From assembly GCA_966211965.1 (NCBI GenBank), contig CBIHON010000039.1, forward strand, positions 1 to 47,653: DNA of 47,653 nucleotides, written 5' to 3'. The stretch's first letter is position 1, and every line of letters begins with the position of its first letter. Of the stretch, positions 1 through 8,198 are shown in pieces. Origin of the DNA: CBIHON01 sp966211965 (GTDB taxonomy: Bacteria > Pseudomonadota > Gammaproteobacteria > Burkholderiales > Burkholderiaceae_D). The notes below the pieces were generated by a model. That model did no database searches. It saw only the letters and a list, made by a program, of their open reading frames with translations, and was not told the origin of the DNA. A program made the translations under genes and the position numbers.

Positions 1-41
1 GCATAACCGACGTTGACTGGCAGTACTGCTTTTAAGTTCAT
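1..41 (-). CDS. Start of a further gene in the left-edge minus-strand set (cut by window edge)
   Basis: A minus-strand ATG at 41 opens a reading frame (MNLKAVLPVNVGY) that runs off the window. It lies about 80 bp downstream of the DUF1617-like gene on the same strand, so it is probably the third gene of that transcription unit. Only 13 residues are visible, so the product cannot be named. No strong Shine-Dalgarno sequence is visible. Confidence 0.35.
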   Translation of the reverse strand, partial: MNLKAVLPVNVGY

Positions 42-124
42 AACAGGCTCTAGTTCCCAGTCTTAGGAAATTTGAAGAGTTATAACTTGGATCTTTGTCC
101 GTCTAGCGGCACTGAAAAGAGAGT

Positions 125-484
125 CTATTCAGTTACTAGAATTCCAAGAAGGGGAAATAACGTTCCTGGAGCCAGCTCGATATCGCCAAGTTCCTCAACC
201 GAAACCGTAGGTAACTCTACGGATACTTCTTCGTTTTGAAGCGTGGTAATGGCTTCTTGAAAAGCTTGCATATTCTCGGCCGATTCAAATACGTATTGAC
301 TCTTATCGTCCGACAGCACACCAAGCTTTTGCAATAATTTCATCCGCTCTTGCTCATAGACCGTCAAGTCGGTAGAGGCTAGCTGCAGTGCCTTTGCCAC
401 TCTAAAACTGGCTTTGACCGGCAGCTTCGTTTCGGCGAGTAGTTTCATTGCAGGTTGAGCCAGTATCAAAGCACTTAATTTCAT
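125..484 (-). CDS. Small phage-type protein resembling DUF1617
   Basis: This 119-residue protein has no signal peptide or membrane helix. Its pattern is a short N-terminal strand, a helical stretch (KLPVKASFRVAKAL, then TDLTVYEQERMKLLQKLG, about residues 20-54), a middle helix and an acidic C-terminal part (VELPTVSVEELGDIELAP). From memory this matches the DUF1617 family of small tailed-phage proteins of unknown function; this is an inference from pattern. It starts 16 bp after the stop of the upstream Tat-signal protein on the same strand, so the two are almost certainly co-transcribed. The DNA is AT-richer than the bulk of the window, which fits horizontal origin. No enzymatic function is claimed. 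Confidence 0.5.
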   Translation of the reverse strand: MKLSALILAQPAMKLLAETKLPVKASFRVAKALQLASTDLTVYEQERMKLLQKLGVLSDDKSQYVFESAENMQAFQEAITTLQNEEVSVELPTVSVEELGDIELAPGTLFPLLGILVTE

Positions 485-500
485 TTATTGTTCCCTTGTT

Positions 501-1487
501 CTATGCTGCAAACAATGCAATTTTTCGCAGGCTGCCGTTGAATTGAATTTGCATGTATCCTTGGATTGCTCCGGCGGTTGGATAGGAAGTAGCCTGAACG
601 GACATCATGCCATTCGTATCAAAAAGGAATCTATTGATGCCGGCATTGTCTTGCAATGCGATCAGGTTGTTGGCGAAAATTAAATTAAGCCTGGACGCGG
701 TGCTGTTTCCATCGGAACGTATAAATGCGGTAGGCGTGTTAGCGGCGCCGAAATATTGAATGGTCTGACCGCTCGCCATACTGATTGCGGACCCACCGGG
801 CGCAATTGCGTCTTGATTAAAGTTGATGCCTCGAAGCCAGCCAATTCCCGACTGGGCCTGCCCCAAAATACTGAGAGCGACGGAGCAATGGTATTGAGTC
901 TGGGTTCCTAATTGCCCGGTACTAATTCTTTGACCTTCCGATAATCCGACCACTCCGTCGCCGTTGCAACGATATGGGTCCACTTGAGATGTGGACGGAT
1001 GTCGGTTGATAACATCCAGTTCAAATCCTTGGATGATGCTAAGGACGTGGGCAGAGGCTTGCTTGTAAGCCTCACCGTAAAAGGCATACACAGTATTTGC
1101 ACCTTTTGCAGCCAATAGATCCTGGTTGGCGAGAGAAGTCAGTCCAATGTACATGGAATTCGGGGCGCTTTCGGATGCGCGGATCGCAAATACCCCAGAC
1201 GTTTTCCCGGTACCTAAATTACCTGATCCATTGGTAGTCCCTCCGGTGCCGCCTCCTGTTTGAATAAGGGAGATAGCGTCGTACCAATTTAACCCTGGAG
1301 CCTGATTTGTCGGCCATCCGGCATGCAATGTCGTGGGGTTGATCCACAAGTAGTCGTTTGCGGCGACTGTTGCCGCCGTCAACGCTGCCGCCGTAGCGGA
1401 ATTGGCCGTGGTGGCAGCAACTGCAGCAGCAGATACGGCTAAAGCACTGGCGCTTCCTAGGAAAGATCTTCTAGATGTTGTAGTCAT
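501..1487 (-). CDS. Twin-arginine-signal protein with a phage-tail-like C-terminus
   Basis: I chose the ATG at 1487 (about 328 residues); an in-frame TTG lies seven codons upstream. The N-terminus MTTTSRRSFLGSASAL has the twin-arginine motif S-R-R-x-F-L, followed by an Ala-rich hydrophobic stretch and a likely cleavage region near residue 35, so export in folded form is predicted. The mature part is rich in Gly, Ser, Thr, Asn and Gln. It ends in strand-rich sequence (GYMQIQFNGSLRKIALF) of the kind seen at the end of phage tail or receptor-binding proteins. No catalytic motif was recognised. It is the first gene of a minus-strand set with the DUF1617-like gene 16 bp downstream. The Tat signal on a phage-like structural protein is odd. 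Alternatives are a secreted surface or appendage protein. The reading frame and signal are clear; the role is unknown. Confidence 0.6.
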   Translation of the reverse strand: MTTTSRRSFLGSASALAVSAAAVAATTANSATAAALTAATVAANDYLWINPTTLHAGWPTNQAPGLNWYDAISLIQTGGGTGGTTNGSGNLGTGKTSGVFAIRASESAPNSMYIGLTSLANQDLLAAKGANTVYAFYGEAYKQASAHVLSIIQGFELDVINRHPSTSQVDPYRCNGDGVVGLSEGQRISTGQLGTQTQYHCSVALSILGQAQSGIGWLRGINFNQDAIAPGGSAISMASGQTIQYFGAANTPTAFIRSDGNSTASRLNLIFANNLIALQDNAGINRFLFDTNGMMSVQATSYPTAGAIQGYMQIQFNGSLRKIALFAA

Positions 1488-2004
1488 TTTTTGAGGGATC
1501 ACTTTCAAATTAAAACATAGCGTTTATTTGCGCAATCAATCCTATTTGTTGCTTAAGGAGATGAATAGGACAATTGGCATATGCACACTAACACAGCATG
1601 TGCAAAATTGGCAACTTTAGAAAATTCGGCGCTAGAACGTAGAAAGGCCGCAGAGTGCGAACCTTTCGTAAGAGCCCACATGGACGCCGCCGTTTGCCAA
1701 GTAAATCAATGCATGATTCAAGCAGAATAGAGATTGCGAACTTACTTGCGGATCAATTTGGGCGATCCACGTGCGGCTGCAGTTGTACACCGAATTCGAG
1801 AACTGGCATGTTCAATCTTGCCATCGACAGTAACCGTTCACGCCGATTGTCTCGCGCCCCCCAGGCTTAGACATACATCATTGTTTTGCGGCGGATCAAA
1901 CGAAAACCCCATATTCATGGGGTACCTGCCCTTGATAAAACCCCGACAATGTGGGTTTCACCTACCCATCTGATGCCGTCGGCACGCACTCACAGAAGAC
2001 GATC
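1488..2004. other. Intergenic, no supported gene
   Basis: This divergent gap lies between the minus-strand Tat-signal gene and the plus-strand nuclease remnant. Short open frames exist on both strands but show no protein-like composition. A small perfect hairpin (ACCCCAT, 4-base loop, ATGGGGT) lies near 1905-1922. Promoters for both sides are expected here, but I see no clear -35/-10 pair. Confidence 0.5.
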
Positions 2005-2782
2005 ATGAAACCGCATTTCGCCTGGTTACCCGCTTTACTACTGAGCACATCCGCATTCTGCGCGCCGACGAACTGCCCTGAACATTATGCCGATGGCGAA
2101 GCGCCGGAAATCACCAATGCGCTGACCAGCCAACGAACCCAACCGATCTGTTTCGAGGCGCGCCGTCATGCACAGCGGCATTACCCGCACGCCGCTTTGG
2201 GCAGCGGAATTCCTGACGGCCGATCGCATCGCGGCCGCCAGCCAATTGCCGCGCCGGAATGCATTTCATCCGGAGACGAAAATCCCTGCCTGTGACCGCG
2301 CGGAACTGGCCGATTACGCTCGATCAGGATATGACCGGGGGCACATGAGCCCAAATCACGATATGCCGACGCCTACAGCACAGCGCGAAAGCTTCTTCCT
2401 GGCTAACATCGTGCCGCAGGCACCAAAGATCAATCAGAATTTATGGGAAGGCATTGAAACTGCTGTGCGCACACTCGTATCAAACGACCACGACCTGTAC
2501 GTGATCACCGGATCGCTGTTCGAGAGTAGCGAGGCTGAGCAATTGAATGGCTGCGTGTTGGTGCCGAGCAGTGTGTTCAAAGCGATTTACGATCCTGGTC
2601 GGCATGAAGCCGGCGCTTATGTCACGATGAACGAAAAAAACTCGCGCACGATGCAATATGATGCTATCTCGATCGAGGAACTTGAACGGCGCGCCGGGAT
2701 CAATCTGTTTCCGATGATGTCCATCACGATCAAACAAGTCGGCATGGATCTGCCGGCGCCGGCACCGCATGGCCACCCATGA
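2005..2782 (+). pseudogene. DNA/RNA non-specific endonuclease (NUC1 family), secreted, frameshifted
   Basis: The first frame from ATG 2005 gives a Sec signal peptide (MKPHFAWLPALLLSTSAFCA) and the N-terminal family region ending ...TQPICFEA. From about 2160 the homology continues in another frame: MHSGITRTPLWAAEFLT, then the catalytic motif DRGHMSPNHD (His codon 2342-2344) and NIVPQAPKINQNLW. The DRGH motif with a downstream Asn is the active-site signature of the metal-dependent NUC1/Serratia nuclease family. The break lies in a GCGCGC microrepeat and is explained by loss of two bases or gain of one. The in-frame ATG at 2168 could still yield a cytoplasmic product with the catalytic core but no signal peptide. 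The stop overlaps the next ATG (ATGA). Family identification is strong; whether the frameshift is biological or a sequence error cannot be decided here. Confidence 0.75.
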
Positions 2783-3029
2783 CATTCCATCCGTACAAAG
2801 ACAAGTCTGAATCGATCGCCATCGGCGATCTAACGGTCGAAAACCGAATCGACCGAATCGAACTCTATGGATGCTGCAAATCACGCGGGATAAAGCCGGA
2901 CTCGCGACTGCGCTGGAGTTGAAAGAGCTCATTGATGCAACAGTGACAGCATTGCGCGCCGCCGATTTACCGGAACACATTGAAGAGAAGCCGGCGAAGA
3001 TGGTCAAGAATCCGTTTAAAAACGGATAA
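2779..3029 (+). pseudogene. Small conserved protein of unknown function, frameshifted
   Basis: The ATG at 2779 overlaps the nuclease stop codon (ATGA), implying translational coupling. The first frame reads MTFHPYKDKSESIAIGDLTV and continues to RIELYG. It then goes out of register near 2868-2875 and would stop early. One frame over, the protein continues LQITRDKAGLATALELKELI and ends in KPAKMVKNPFKNG before the TAA at 3027-3029. From memory this is a small conserved proteobacterial protein (about 80 residues) with no assigned function. A single lost base explains the break. Two frameshifts in two adjacent overlapping genes suggest joint loss of selection. Confidence 0.6.
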
Positions 3030-3378
3030 TCCTTCAATCGATCCCATATCTCAGCACCACAGCGCACGCGAACAAGAATAGTTACTCTATCCGTTATGGT
3101 AGGGACCGAACCGGACGACGATGCAATGGCTTCGGTGAACGGGCCATTCCCGGCGAATTTCTGTTGGGCGCATCTGGCTGCGAGCTGCCAAGCAGTGTTA
3201 GATTTCATCGCGATACGAACCTCCCCAAACGTCCGAGTTCGACCCAATTCGGACATTCCCACTTCGCTAAAACAGTCATTTCCTCGAGGTATTCGATCAA
3301 ATTTCGGTTCCGAAAACGGCCAGAACTGCGGCCGGAATTCCGTCATAGTGCGCTTCACCTTCACAACAGGAGAAACGC
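3030..3378. other. Intergenic, no supported gene
   Basis: Several overlapping open frames exist on both strands here, but none has recognisable domains. A leader with AACAGGAGAAACGC immediately precedes the SDR start and serves as its ribosome-binding site. Confidence 0.45.
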
Positions 3379-4149
3379 ATGAAAGCACTTATCAACAAAG
3401 TCGCCATTGTCACTGGTGCAAGCAGCGGCATCGGATACGCTGCAGCAAGACTGCTCGCACGAGAAGGCGCAAAGCTTATTGTTACTTCGCGACGAAAAGA
3501 ACTACTGGACCAGCTTGTGTTACAAATTCATTCCGATGGCGGGGAAGCAGTCGCCGTTACCGGCGACGCAAAGGACGAGGCTACCGCTCAACGTGCAGCC
3601 GACGAAGCCGTGCGCCAATTTGGTGGCCTGGACATTGCTTTCAACAATGTCGGGGCTGTCGGTGCAACCGCCGCGGTGCAAGACTTGGCGCCGGACGCTT
3701 GGCGCGACGTCTTGGACACCAATCTTACAAGCGCATTTCTGTCGGCAAAGCATCAGGTGCCGGCGATGCTCGAACGTGGCGGTGGATCACTGATATTCAC
3801 GGGGTCGTTCGTCGGTCATAGCGTTGGCATGCCAGGCATGGCTGCATACGCGGCAGCCAAGGCCGGACTGGTGGGTCTCGTTCAAACGCTGGCAGTCGAG
3901 TTAGGTCAGCACAAAATCCGCGCGAACGCCATTTTGCCTGGCGGTACGGATACACCAGCCAATATCGTAAATGCGCCCGGAGCAACTCCTGAGATTCGAC
4001 AGTTCGTCGAAGGACTGCATGCTTTGAAGCGAATGGCAATGCCTGAGGAAATAGCGCATGCAGTGCTGCATCTGGCATCTGATGCATCGAGTTTCATTAC
4101 CGGCGCTGCTATTCCTGTGGATGGGGGAGTTTCCGTGACACGGACGTGA
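3379..4149 (+). CDS. SDR family NAD(P)-dependent oxidoreductase
   Basis: This 256-residue protein has the full classical short-chain dehydrogenase plan: cofactor motif TGASSGIG (residues 12-19), NNVG (89-92), catalytic Ser143, Tyr157 and Lys161 (YAAAK), and a C-terminal ITGAAIPVDGG substrate-loop/dimer segment. It would reduce or oxidise a carbonyl/alcohol in the cytosol; the substrate cannot be read from sequence. An Arg-Arg pair after the second strand (SRRKELL) suggests NADPH preference, an inference only. AGGAG lies about 8 bp before the ATG. Upstream genes are broken, and an integron-integrase fragment follows within a few bases of the stop. This SDR is therefore an intact gene in a decayed neighbourhood, and it could have arrived as mobile cargo. 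Confidence 0.93.
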   Translation: MKALINKVAIVTGASSGIGYAAARLLAREGAKLIVTSRRKELLDQLVLQIHSDGGEAVAVTGDAKDEATAQRAADEAVRQFGGLDIAFNNVGAVGATAAVQDLAPDAWRDVLDTNLTSAFLSAKHQVPAMLERGGGSLIFTGSFVGHSVGMPGMAAYAAAKAGLVGLVQTLAVELGQHKIRANAILPGGTDTPANIVNAPGATPEIRQFVEGLHALKRMAMPEEIAHAVLHLASDASSFITGAAIPVDGGVSVTRT

Positions 4150-4151
4150 CA

Positions 4152-4517
4152 TCATGCTGCCTGATGCCCTGCGGGAGTATCCGACGGCAGCGACGCAATC
4201 GGGCGGTCTCGGGTCTTCCTGCCCAATCACGAATCGACTGAGCCGTGCAGCCAGATGGTGCGCCAACATCATGTGTATGAGCAAGCGCAGCAGCGAGCGA
4301 TCAAACGGACTGTTGAAGCCGCAAAACTAACCAAGCGTGTGGCGACGTACCCTGCCGCAACACCTTTGTACTCACCTGCCCAAGTAAGATTTCGACATCT
4401 GGATCGTCCCGGGTCAGATCGTTCACTGTGACGGGGCGACCATGAACGATTTCCCATCTCCATGTCTTGAACCGTGATGGCTGCGGTGTCGTGTCGCCGA
4501 GCGACAAGCGGTGTTAG
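4152..4517 (+). pseudogene. Integron-type tyrosine recombinase (IntI-like), C-terminal remnant
   Basis: Patchwork translation in all three plus frames restores the order typical of integron integrases: LPDALREYPTAA, then VFLPNH, then QHHVYEQAQQRAIKR with EAAKLTKRV. After this comes a degraded TLRHSFATHL region (about 4347-4375), a degraded YDIRT/GH..V region, and finally HVLNRDGCGVVSPSDKRC with TAG at 4515-4517. IntI-type enzymes have the order YLPDAL - WVFP - RRHH - TLRHSFATHLL - GYDIRTVQELLGH - TMIYTHVLNR. Several frameshifts separate the pieces, and the catalytic core N-terminal to LPDAL is absent. It begins directly after the SDR stop. I see no attI or attC site. Homology is visible only across frames, but the order of motifs makes chance unlikely. 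Confidence 0.65.
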
Positions 4518-4616
4518 CTGGCGTCGATGACCACCTGGGGGCGGTACTACATCGAGTCGAATGTCGGGTAATGGCCGGCAAGCGCCGGATCGCGACAGGC
4601 GCCTGCCAGCACAAGA

Positions 4617-5213
4617 TCAGACGTCGGTTTGCTCTGCAATTTCCAAGGCGTCGTCGACTTCAATGCCGAGGTACCGGACCGTGCTCTCCAGCTTCGTATG
4701 TCCCAAAAGCAACTACACTGCTCGCAAGTTTTTCGTTCGCCGGTAAATCAGCGTTGCTTTCGTCCGACGCATGGAGTGGGTGCCATACGCGGAGGGATCA
4801 AGTCCAATCGATTCTACCCACGACTCGACAATACGCGCGTATTGCCGTGTGGATAGATGCGGTGACTCGTTAATCCGGCTGGGAAAAGGTACTGGCTTGA
4901 GGCCAAGTGCGCCTGTTCAACCCAGGCAGCGACGGATGTCCGTGTCAGTTCCGTGATTTCAAACTGGACTGGCCGATGCGTCTTCTGCTGCATGACGATT
5001 GCGCGCTGGCTGACGCGGCCGCCTTGGGCAACATCGCTTACCTTCAGACCGACCAAGTCACATCCGCGCAGTTTGCTGTCGATGGCAAGATTGAATAGCG
5101 CCAGGTCTCGCGTGCGCTTTGCCAATTGAAGACGAATGCGTATGGCCCAGATTTCCTTCAACTTCAGTGGCGCCTTCTGGCCGACCAGCTGATAATTGGG
5201 TCGCGTTCATGAG
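4617..5213 (-). pseudogene. Tyrosine recombinase/phage-type integrase, inactivated
   Basis: Reading right to left, homology starts with TRPNYQLVGQKAPLKLKEIW just after a frame break at the likely ATG (about 5210). It continues through IRIRLQLAKRTRDLALFNLA to SQYLFPA, then shifts frame near 4880 to ESPHLSTRQYARIVESWV. It continues through YGTHSMRRTKATLIYRRTKN and, after an in-frame TAG in place of Gln, LLLGHTKLESTVRYLGIEVD, ending at TGA 4617-4619. The catalytic features H-x-x-R (HSMRR), the GH motif and the nucleophile Tyr (TVRYLG) are all readable. The three lesions are an N-terminal frame break, an internal frameshift and a nonsense codon. The family is a roughly 200-residue site-specific integrase common in proteobacterial accessory DNA. 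It lies tail-to-tail with the integron-integrase remnant, 100 bp apart. Confidence 0.75.
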
Positions 5214-5481
5214 TTCCTCCCGAATCAAGTGGAAGGAATCTTATTGTGCGCTTTTCAAAATGGAAAAGATCGACCCCAAGCTGCCGTTCAACGCTGGAGG
5301 CAACCGGTGGCCCGTAGATGAGCAAAGTCTGCCGTAGGGATATCCGTGTTGGTTGACTTTTTAACCATCATGTTCTGTGCCAACGGAAAACAACGCAATT
5401 GTGCTTCGCTCTGGCAGACGAAAACTACGGCACTAGTGATTACATAGCCATGCCACCGAGTATATCGGACGCCTCTGATCG

Positions 5482-6681
5482 CTAAAGTAGCAACGCTCGT
5501 ATTCCACTCAATAATTTATCGATCTCGCGTTCGGTGGTTAGGTAACTGACCGACGCGCGCGCGATCTGCCCAAGTCCTCTAGCCTCCATGTCGAGCGGCG
5601 TGTAAGCGACGCCGTTGCTGCCAATCACGATGCCCTGATCCGCAAGACAACGTTGCACTTGGCCGGCTTCGAGCCCCCCTACGTTGAACGCTACCAGCCC
5701 GGATTGTTCGACGCCGAGATCCAGTATCGCCACGCCAGGAATATCCGCCAGTTGCACACGTAAGTCCCGAGCGATGGCGTCAATCCGTGCGCGAATGTTT
5801 GCGACGCCAACCTCCAGTACTTCGTTGAGTGCATTGGCCAGCCCGCAGTGCAGCGCCAGCGACGCTTCCGCCGACTCGAAACGCGCCGCGTCGTCCCGTA
5901 AGACTGGCTCACCCTCCTTACCCAATGGCGCGGAGCGCGTGTCGACGAATGCCGGCGTCAAGCGGGAGAGGAAGTCCTGTCGTACGTACAGAAGGCCTGT
6001 ACCTCTTGGACCTCGCAGCGCTTTTCGGCCTGCACCGGTCAGCACATCGCAACCCAACTCGACGACATCGATAGGCAGTTGACCTACCGCTTGCGCGGCA
6101 TCGATGAAATACGGAATGCCGTGCCGGCGCGCGACTTCACCGATGGCGGCTGCTGGATTGATGAGTCCGCTGTTCGCCGGCAACCACGTGAGCGCAATCA
6201 GGCGCACTCGTTCGTCGAGCATGGTTTCCAGCGCGCGGGGATCGGCTGCAGCGTTGGCGTCACAAGGAATGACCTCGATCGATGCACCGGCACGCTTTGC
6301 CGCAAGCCGCATCGCCGCAAGATTGCCGCCCCATTCGTGCCGCCCTACGAGAATACGTTCACCGGACCGCCAAGGGCCCAAGGCGGCAAACGCAGCGCCC
6401 CAGCCGTGCGAATTTCCGGTGGTCAACGCAATCTCGGTTGGCTGGGCATTCAGCAGTTGTGCAGCGAGTCGCCGCGCTCGTTCAGTCTGTTCGCGTCCAG
6501 CGACGCCAGCTTCCATGGGGCCCATCGTGGCTTCGCGCCACAATTGAGCATGGATTGCCTCCAGCGTCCCCGAAGACGGCAACGAGGCTCCCGCGTGATT
6601 GAAGTGCGTGATGCTTTGTGCACCAGGGGTGCGAGCCCGCAGCGCGTCCACTGCGGTAATCGAAAGAGCAGACATGTTCAT
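5482..6681 (-). CDS. PLP-dependent aminotransferase class V-fold enzyme
   Basis: This 399-residue protein has the class V aminotransferase / cysteine desulfurase-like fold. Visible landmarks are FNHAGASLP near residue 27, TTGNSHGWG (87-95) for phosphate contacts, HEWGGN (115-120), FIDAAQAVGQ (192-201, Asp194 to the pyridine nitrogen) and GAGRKALRGPRGTG, whose Lys220 is the expected Schiff-base lysine. This RK-x-LRGPRGTG form is typical of the isopenicillin-N-epimerase-like / EgtE-like subgroup rather than IscS/SufS, and the mobile catalytic Cys loop of desulfurases is not apparent. The reaction could be a C-S lyase, epimerase or transaminase step; substrate unknown. Its ATG overlaps the stop of a truncated RidA frame (ATGA), so the ancestral gene pair was ridA-aminotransferase. 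RidA deaminates the reactive enamines that PLP enzymes release, which fits a shared pathway. Confidence 0.88.
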   Translation of the reverse strand: MNMSALSITAVDALRARTPGAQSITHFNHAGASLPSSGTLEAIHAQLWREATMGPMEAGVAGREQTERARRLAAQLLNAQPTEIALTTGNSHGWGAAFAALGPWRSGERILVGRHEWGGNLAAMRLAAKRAGASIEVIPCDANAAADPRALETMLDERVRLIALTWLPANSGLINPAAAIGEVARRHGIPYFIDAAQAVGQLPIDVVELGCDVLTGAGRKALRGPRGTGLLYVRQDFLSRLTPAFVDTRSAPLGKEGEPVLRDDAARFESAEASLALHCGLANALNEVLEVGVANIRARIDAIARDLRVQLADIPGVAILDLGVEQSGLVAFNVGGLEAGQVQRCLADQGIVIGSNGVAYTPLDMEARGLGQIARASVSYLTTEREIDKLLSGIRALLL

Positions 6682-6809
6682 TTCAATGATGCGGGTTGAC
6701 CCGATGCTTGCGTAAGCGAGACAACCGCTTCAACTTCGACTGCCACGCCTGCTGGCAGCGACGCGACGCCGACCGCACTGCGTGCGTGACGTCCGGCGTC
6801 CCCGAATAT
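6678..6809 (-). pseudogene. RidA/YjgF family C-terminal fragment
   Basis: Forty-three codons read IFGDAGRHARSAVGVASLPA, then GVAVEVEAVVSLTQASG, and end in a TGA at 6678-6680 that overlaps the ATG of the aminotransferase-fold gene. The GRHARSAVG...LP.G..VEVE pattern, including the conserved Arg of the RidA active site, marks the C-terminal third of a reactive-intermediate imine/enamine deaminase. The N-terminal two thirds are missing. At about 6806-6809 the frame runs into sequence that belongs, one frame over, to a transglutaminase-like gene. This is a deletion junction. Confidence 0.65.
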
Positions 6810-7021
6810 CCGGTCTTGTGGCGCAGGACATCTGATGCCCGAGAAGTGACCGGATTGAGCTTGAAGTCAGCGCTGTGGCGAATCTCATCCCGCACGAACT
6901 CAAAGCACAACCGAATCAGCTCGTGCTCCGACGTAGTCGAGCGAGCCAAATCTTTTGCGACCGATGAGACTTCACGGTCATCGAGGTCGATGTATTTGCT
7001 TGCGGATAGATATTGCTGCAT
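6806..7021 (-). pseudogene. Transglutaminase-like protein, N-terminal fragment fused out of frame to RidA
   Basis: From ATG 7021 the frame reads MQQYLSASKYIDLDDREVSS and goes on to LCFEFVRDEIRHSADFKLNP and SDVLRHKTGY. This is the conserved N-terminal region of small bacterial transglutaminase-like proteins (FVRDEI.HS.D, then VLR.K.G.CYAK). The motif stops exactly before the catalytic Cys that should follow GY. From there the frame reads through RidA DNA in the wrong register to a stop near 6683. The open frame is therefore a chimera without catalytic residues. Whether any product is made is unknown. Confidence 0.6.
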
Positions 7022-7599
7022 TTTCTTTCTGGCCTGACTTGGTAAATGGACAACCTCGTGACAGGGAAAAATTGGCAGAATAATATCATATACATGGGAT
7101 CTGGCCATGACCGGTATTGGCCGATTCCTGCCGGCGGCTGATCGACTGATCTCGTTAAGGATTGCCCGACACCGGCCCGACAAGGGCATGCACATCCGTG
7201 CCGGTCTGTGGCCGTGGTCCTGCATCGGACAACCCGTAACGTAGTAGGCATTCGGTGCGTCCTAATTCGGAGCATATCGGACACAGGATGTTAGATCGAG
7301 TCAGAGTTACTACATTTGTATATGTTGTGACTTGATCTGACAGGATGTGTCAGATTACGAACTTCCGGATTCGTCCCCGGGTTGCTTGTCGTGTGATTTT
7401 CTTGAGCGACCTAAATGCAGTGGAAGCGGCCCCTCAGAATTTGTAGTTGGCATGCTGGAGTAGACCAATTCCAGCCACTTATCCATTTTCCAGAACAGTC
7501 GTTCGAGTGGCTGCTGGGCTCGCCGAGGTGCCAACTTGGCTATCAGTGCATCGGCAGCAAAGTTGACTGCCTCTCTTTCGGAACAGCGAAATATCGTCG
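7022..7599. other. Intergenic, no supported gene
   Basis: No frame here shows domain homology or protein-like composition. The segment lies upstream of the transglutaminase fragment and downstream of the broken gene that ends at 7600; the patch is probably old decayed sequence. Confidence 0.45.
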
Positions 7600-8162
7600 T
7601 TACGAGTGCGTGCTCCCAAACCGGCGCGCTTCGAGAGTGCCCAATGGCGCACCCCATTGTTGACCGCCGTCGGTTGACAACCGGATCTCCCATTCAAATC
7701 GATCCCGCTTGATGTTGAAGAAGCGAATACGGTTTTTAAGGGACTTCCCTTCTGCCCCTTGCACACTGAATTCCAACACCATTTCGCCGTTCTGCCAATG
7801 TCCGTGCCAGTCGGACATTGGCGTGGCTTCTAGTGCCTGCATCCCTGCCATCTCCCAGCGCCCGTTTGCCTGCGAATAGGTTCGCAAGGTTACGAACGAT
7901 GAGATCGGCTGGCCCTCTGGATTGCGTATAGTGAATTCGTCCATGATAATGCGGCCACCGCAGAGGTACTGCGCCCGCCAATCGGCCGCGTACTCAAACA
8001 AGACAGATCCGTCCGGCTGGCAGCGCTTTCCGCGTACCTCCCATTCGCCGATCAGAAAATCGAACTGTTTGCCTTCCTCGGTTGGGCCGTTGACGTAGCG
8101 CGCTTGACGTAGCGCGCAATTTCCGGAGGAAGTTGCCGGGGTTGCGAAGCGGGAGTATTCAT
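7600..8162 (-). pseudogene. Conserved hypothetical protein (DUF1579-like), frameshifted by a tandem duplication
   Basis: The ATG at 8162 (upstream GAGGTAAC) gives MNTPASQPRQLPPEIARYV and then leaves frame because a 14-bp unit is duplicated in tandem (8090-8117). With one copy removed, the frame continues ...IARYVNGPTEEGKQFDFLIG, then EWEVRGKRC, and on through IIMDEFTIRNPEGQPISSFV and NGRWEMAGMQALEATPM to a stop at 7600. The lipocalin-like pattern FLIGEW...F.Y.....G..I.DE...., with repeated Trp, resembles DUF1579-type small-molecule-binding or stress proteins; this is an inference from pattern. It starts 36 bp after the MerR regulator stop on the same strand, so it was probably part of that regulator's operon. 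A truncated product could start within the second frame near 8001. Confidence 0.65.
8090..8117. repeat. Exact 14-bp tandem duplication breaking the coding frame
   Basis: Plus-strand TTGACGTAGCGCGC occurs at 8090-8103 and again at 8104-8117 without a mismatch. Because 14 is not a multiple of three, the second copy shifts the frame of the minus-strand gene. Removing one copy restores continuous protein homology. Confidence 0.9.
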
Positions 8163-8198
8163 TGTTACCTCGTGCATGGTGGGTTGAACGGGGGCCAT

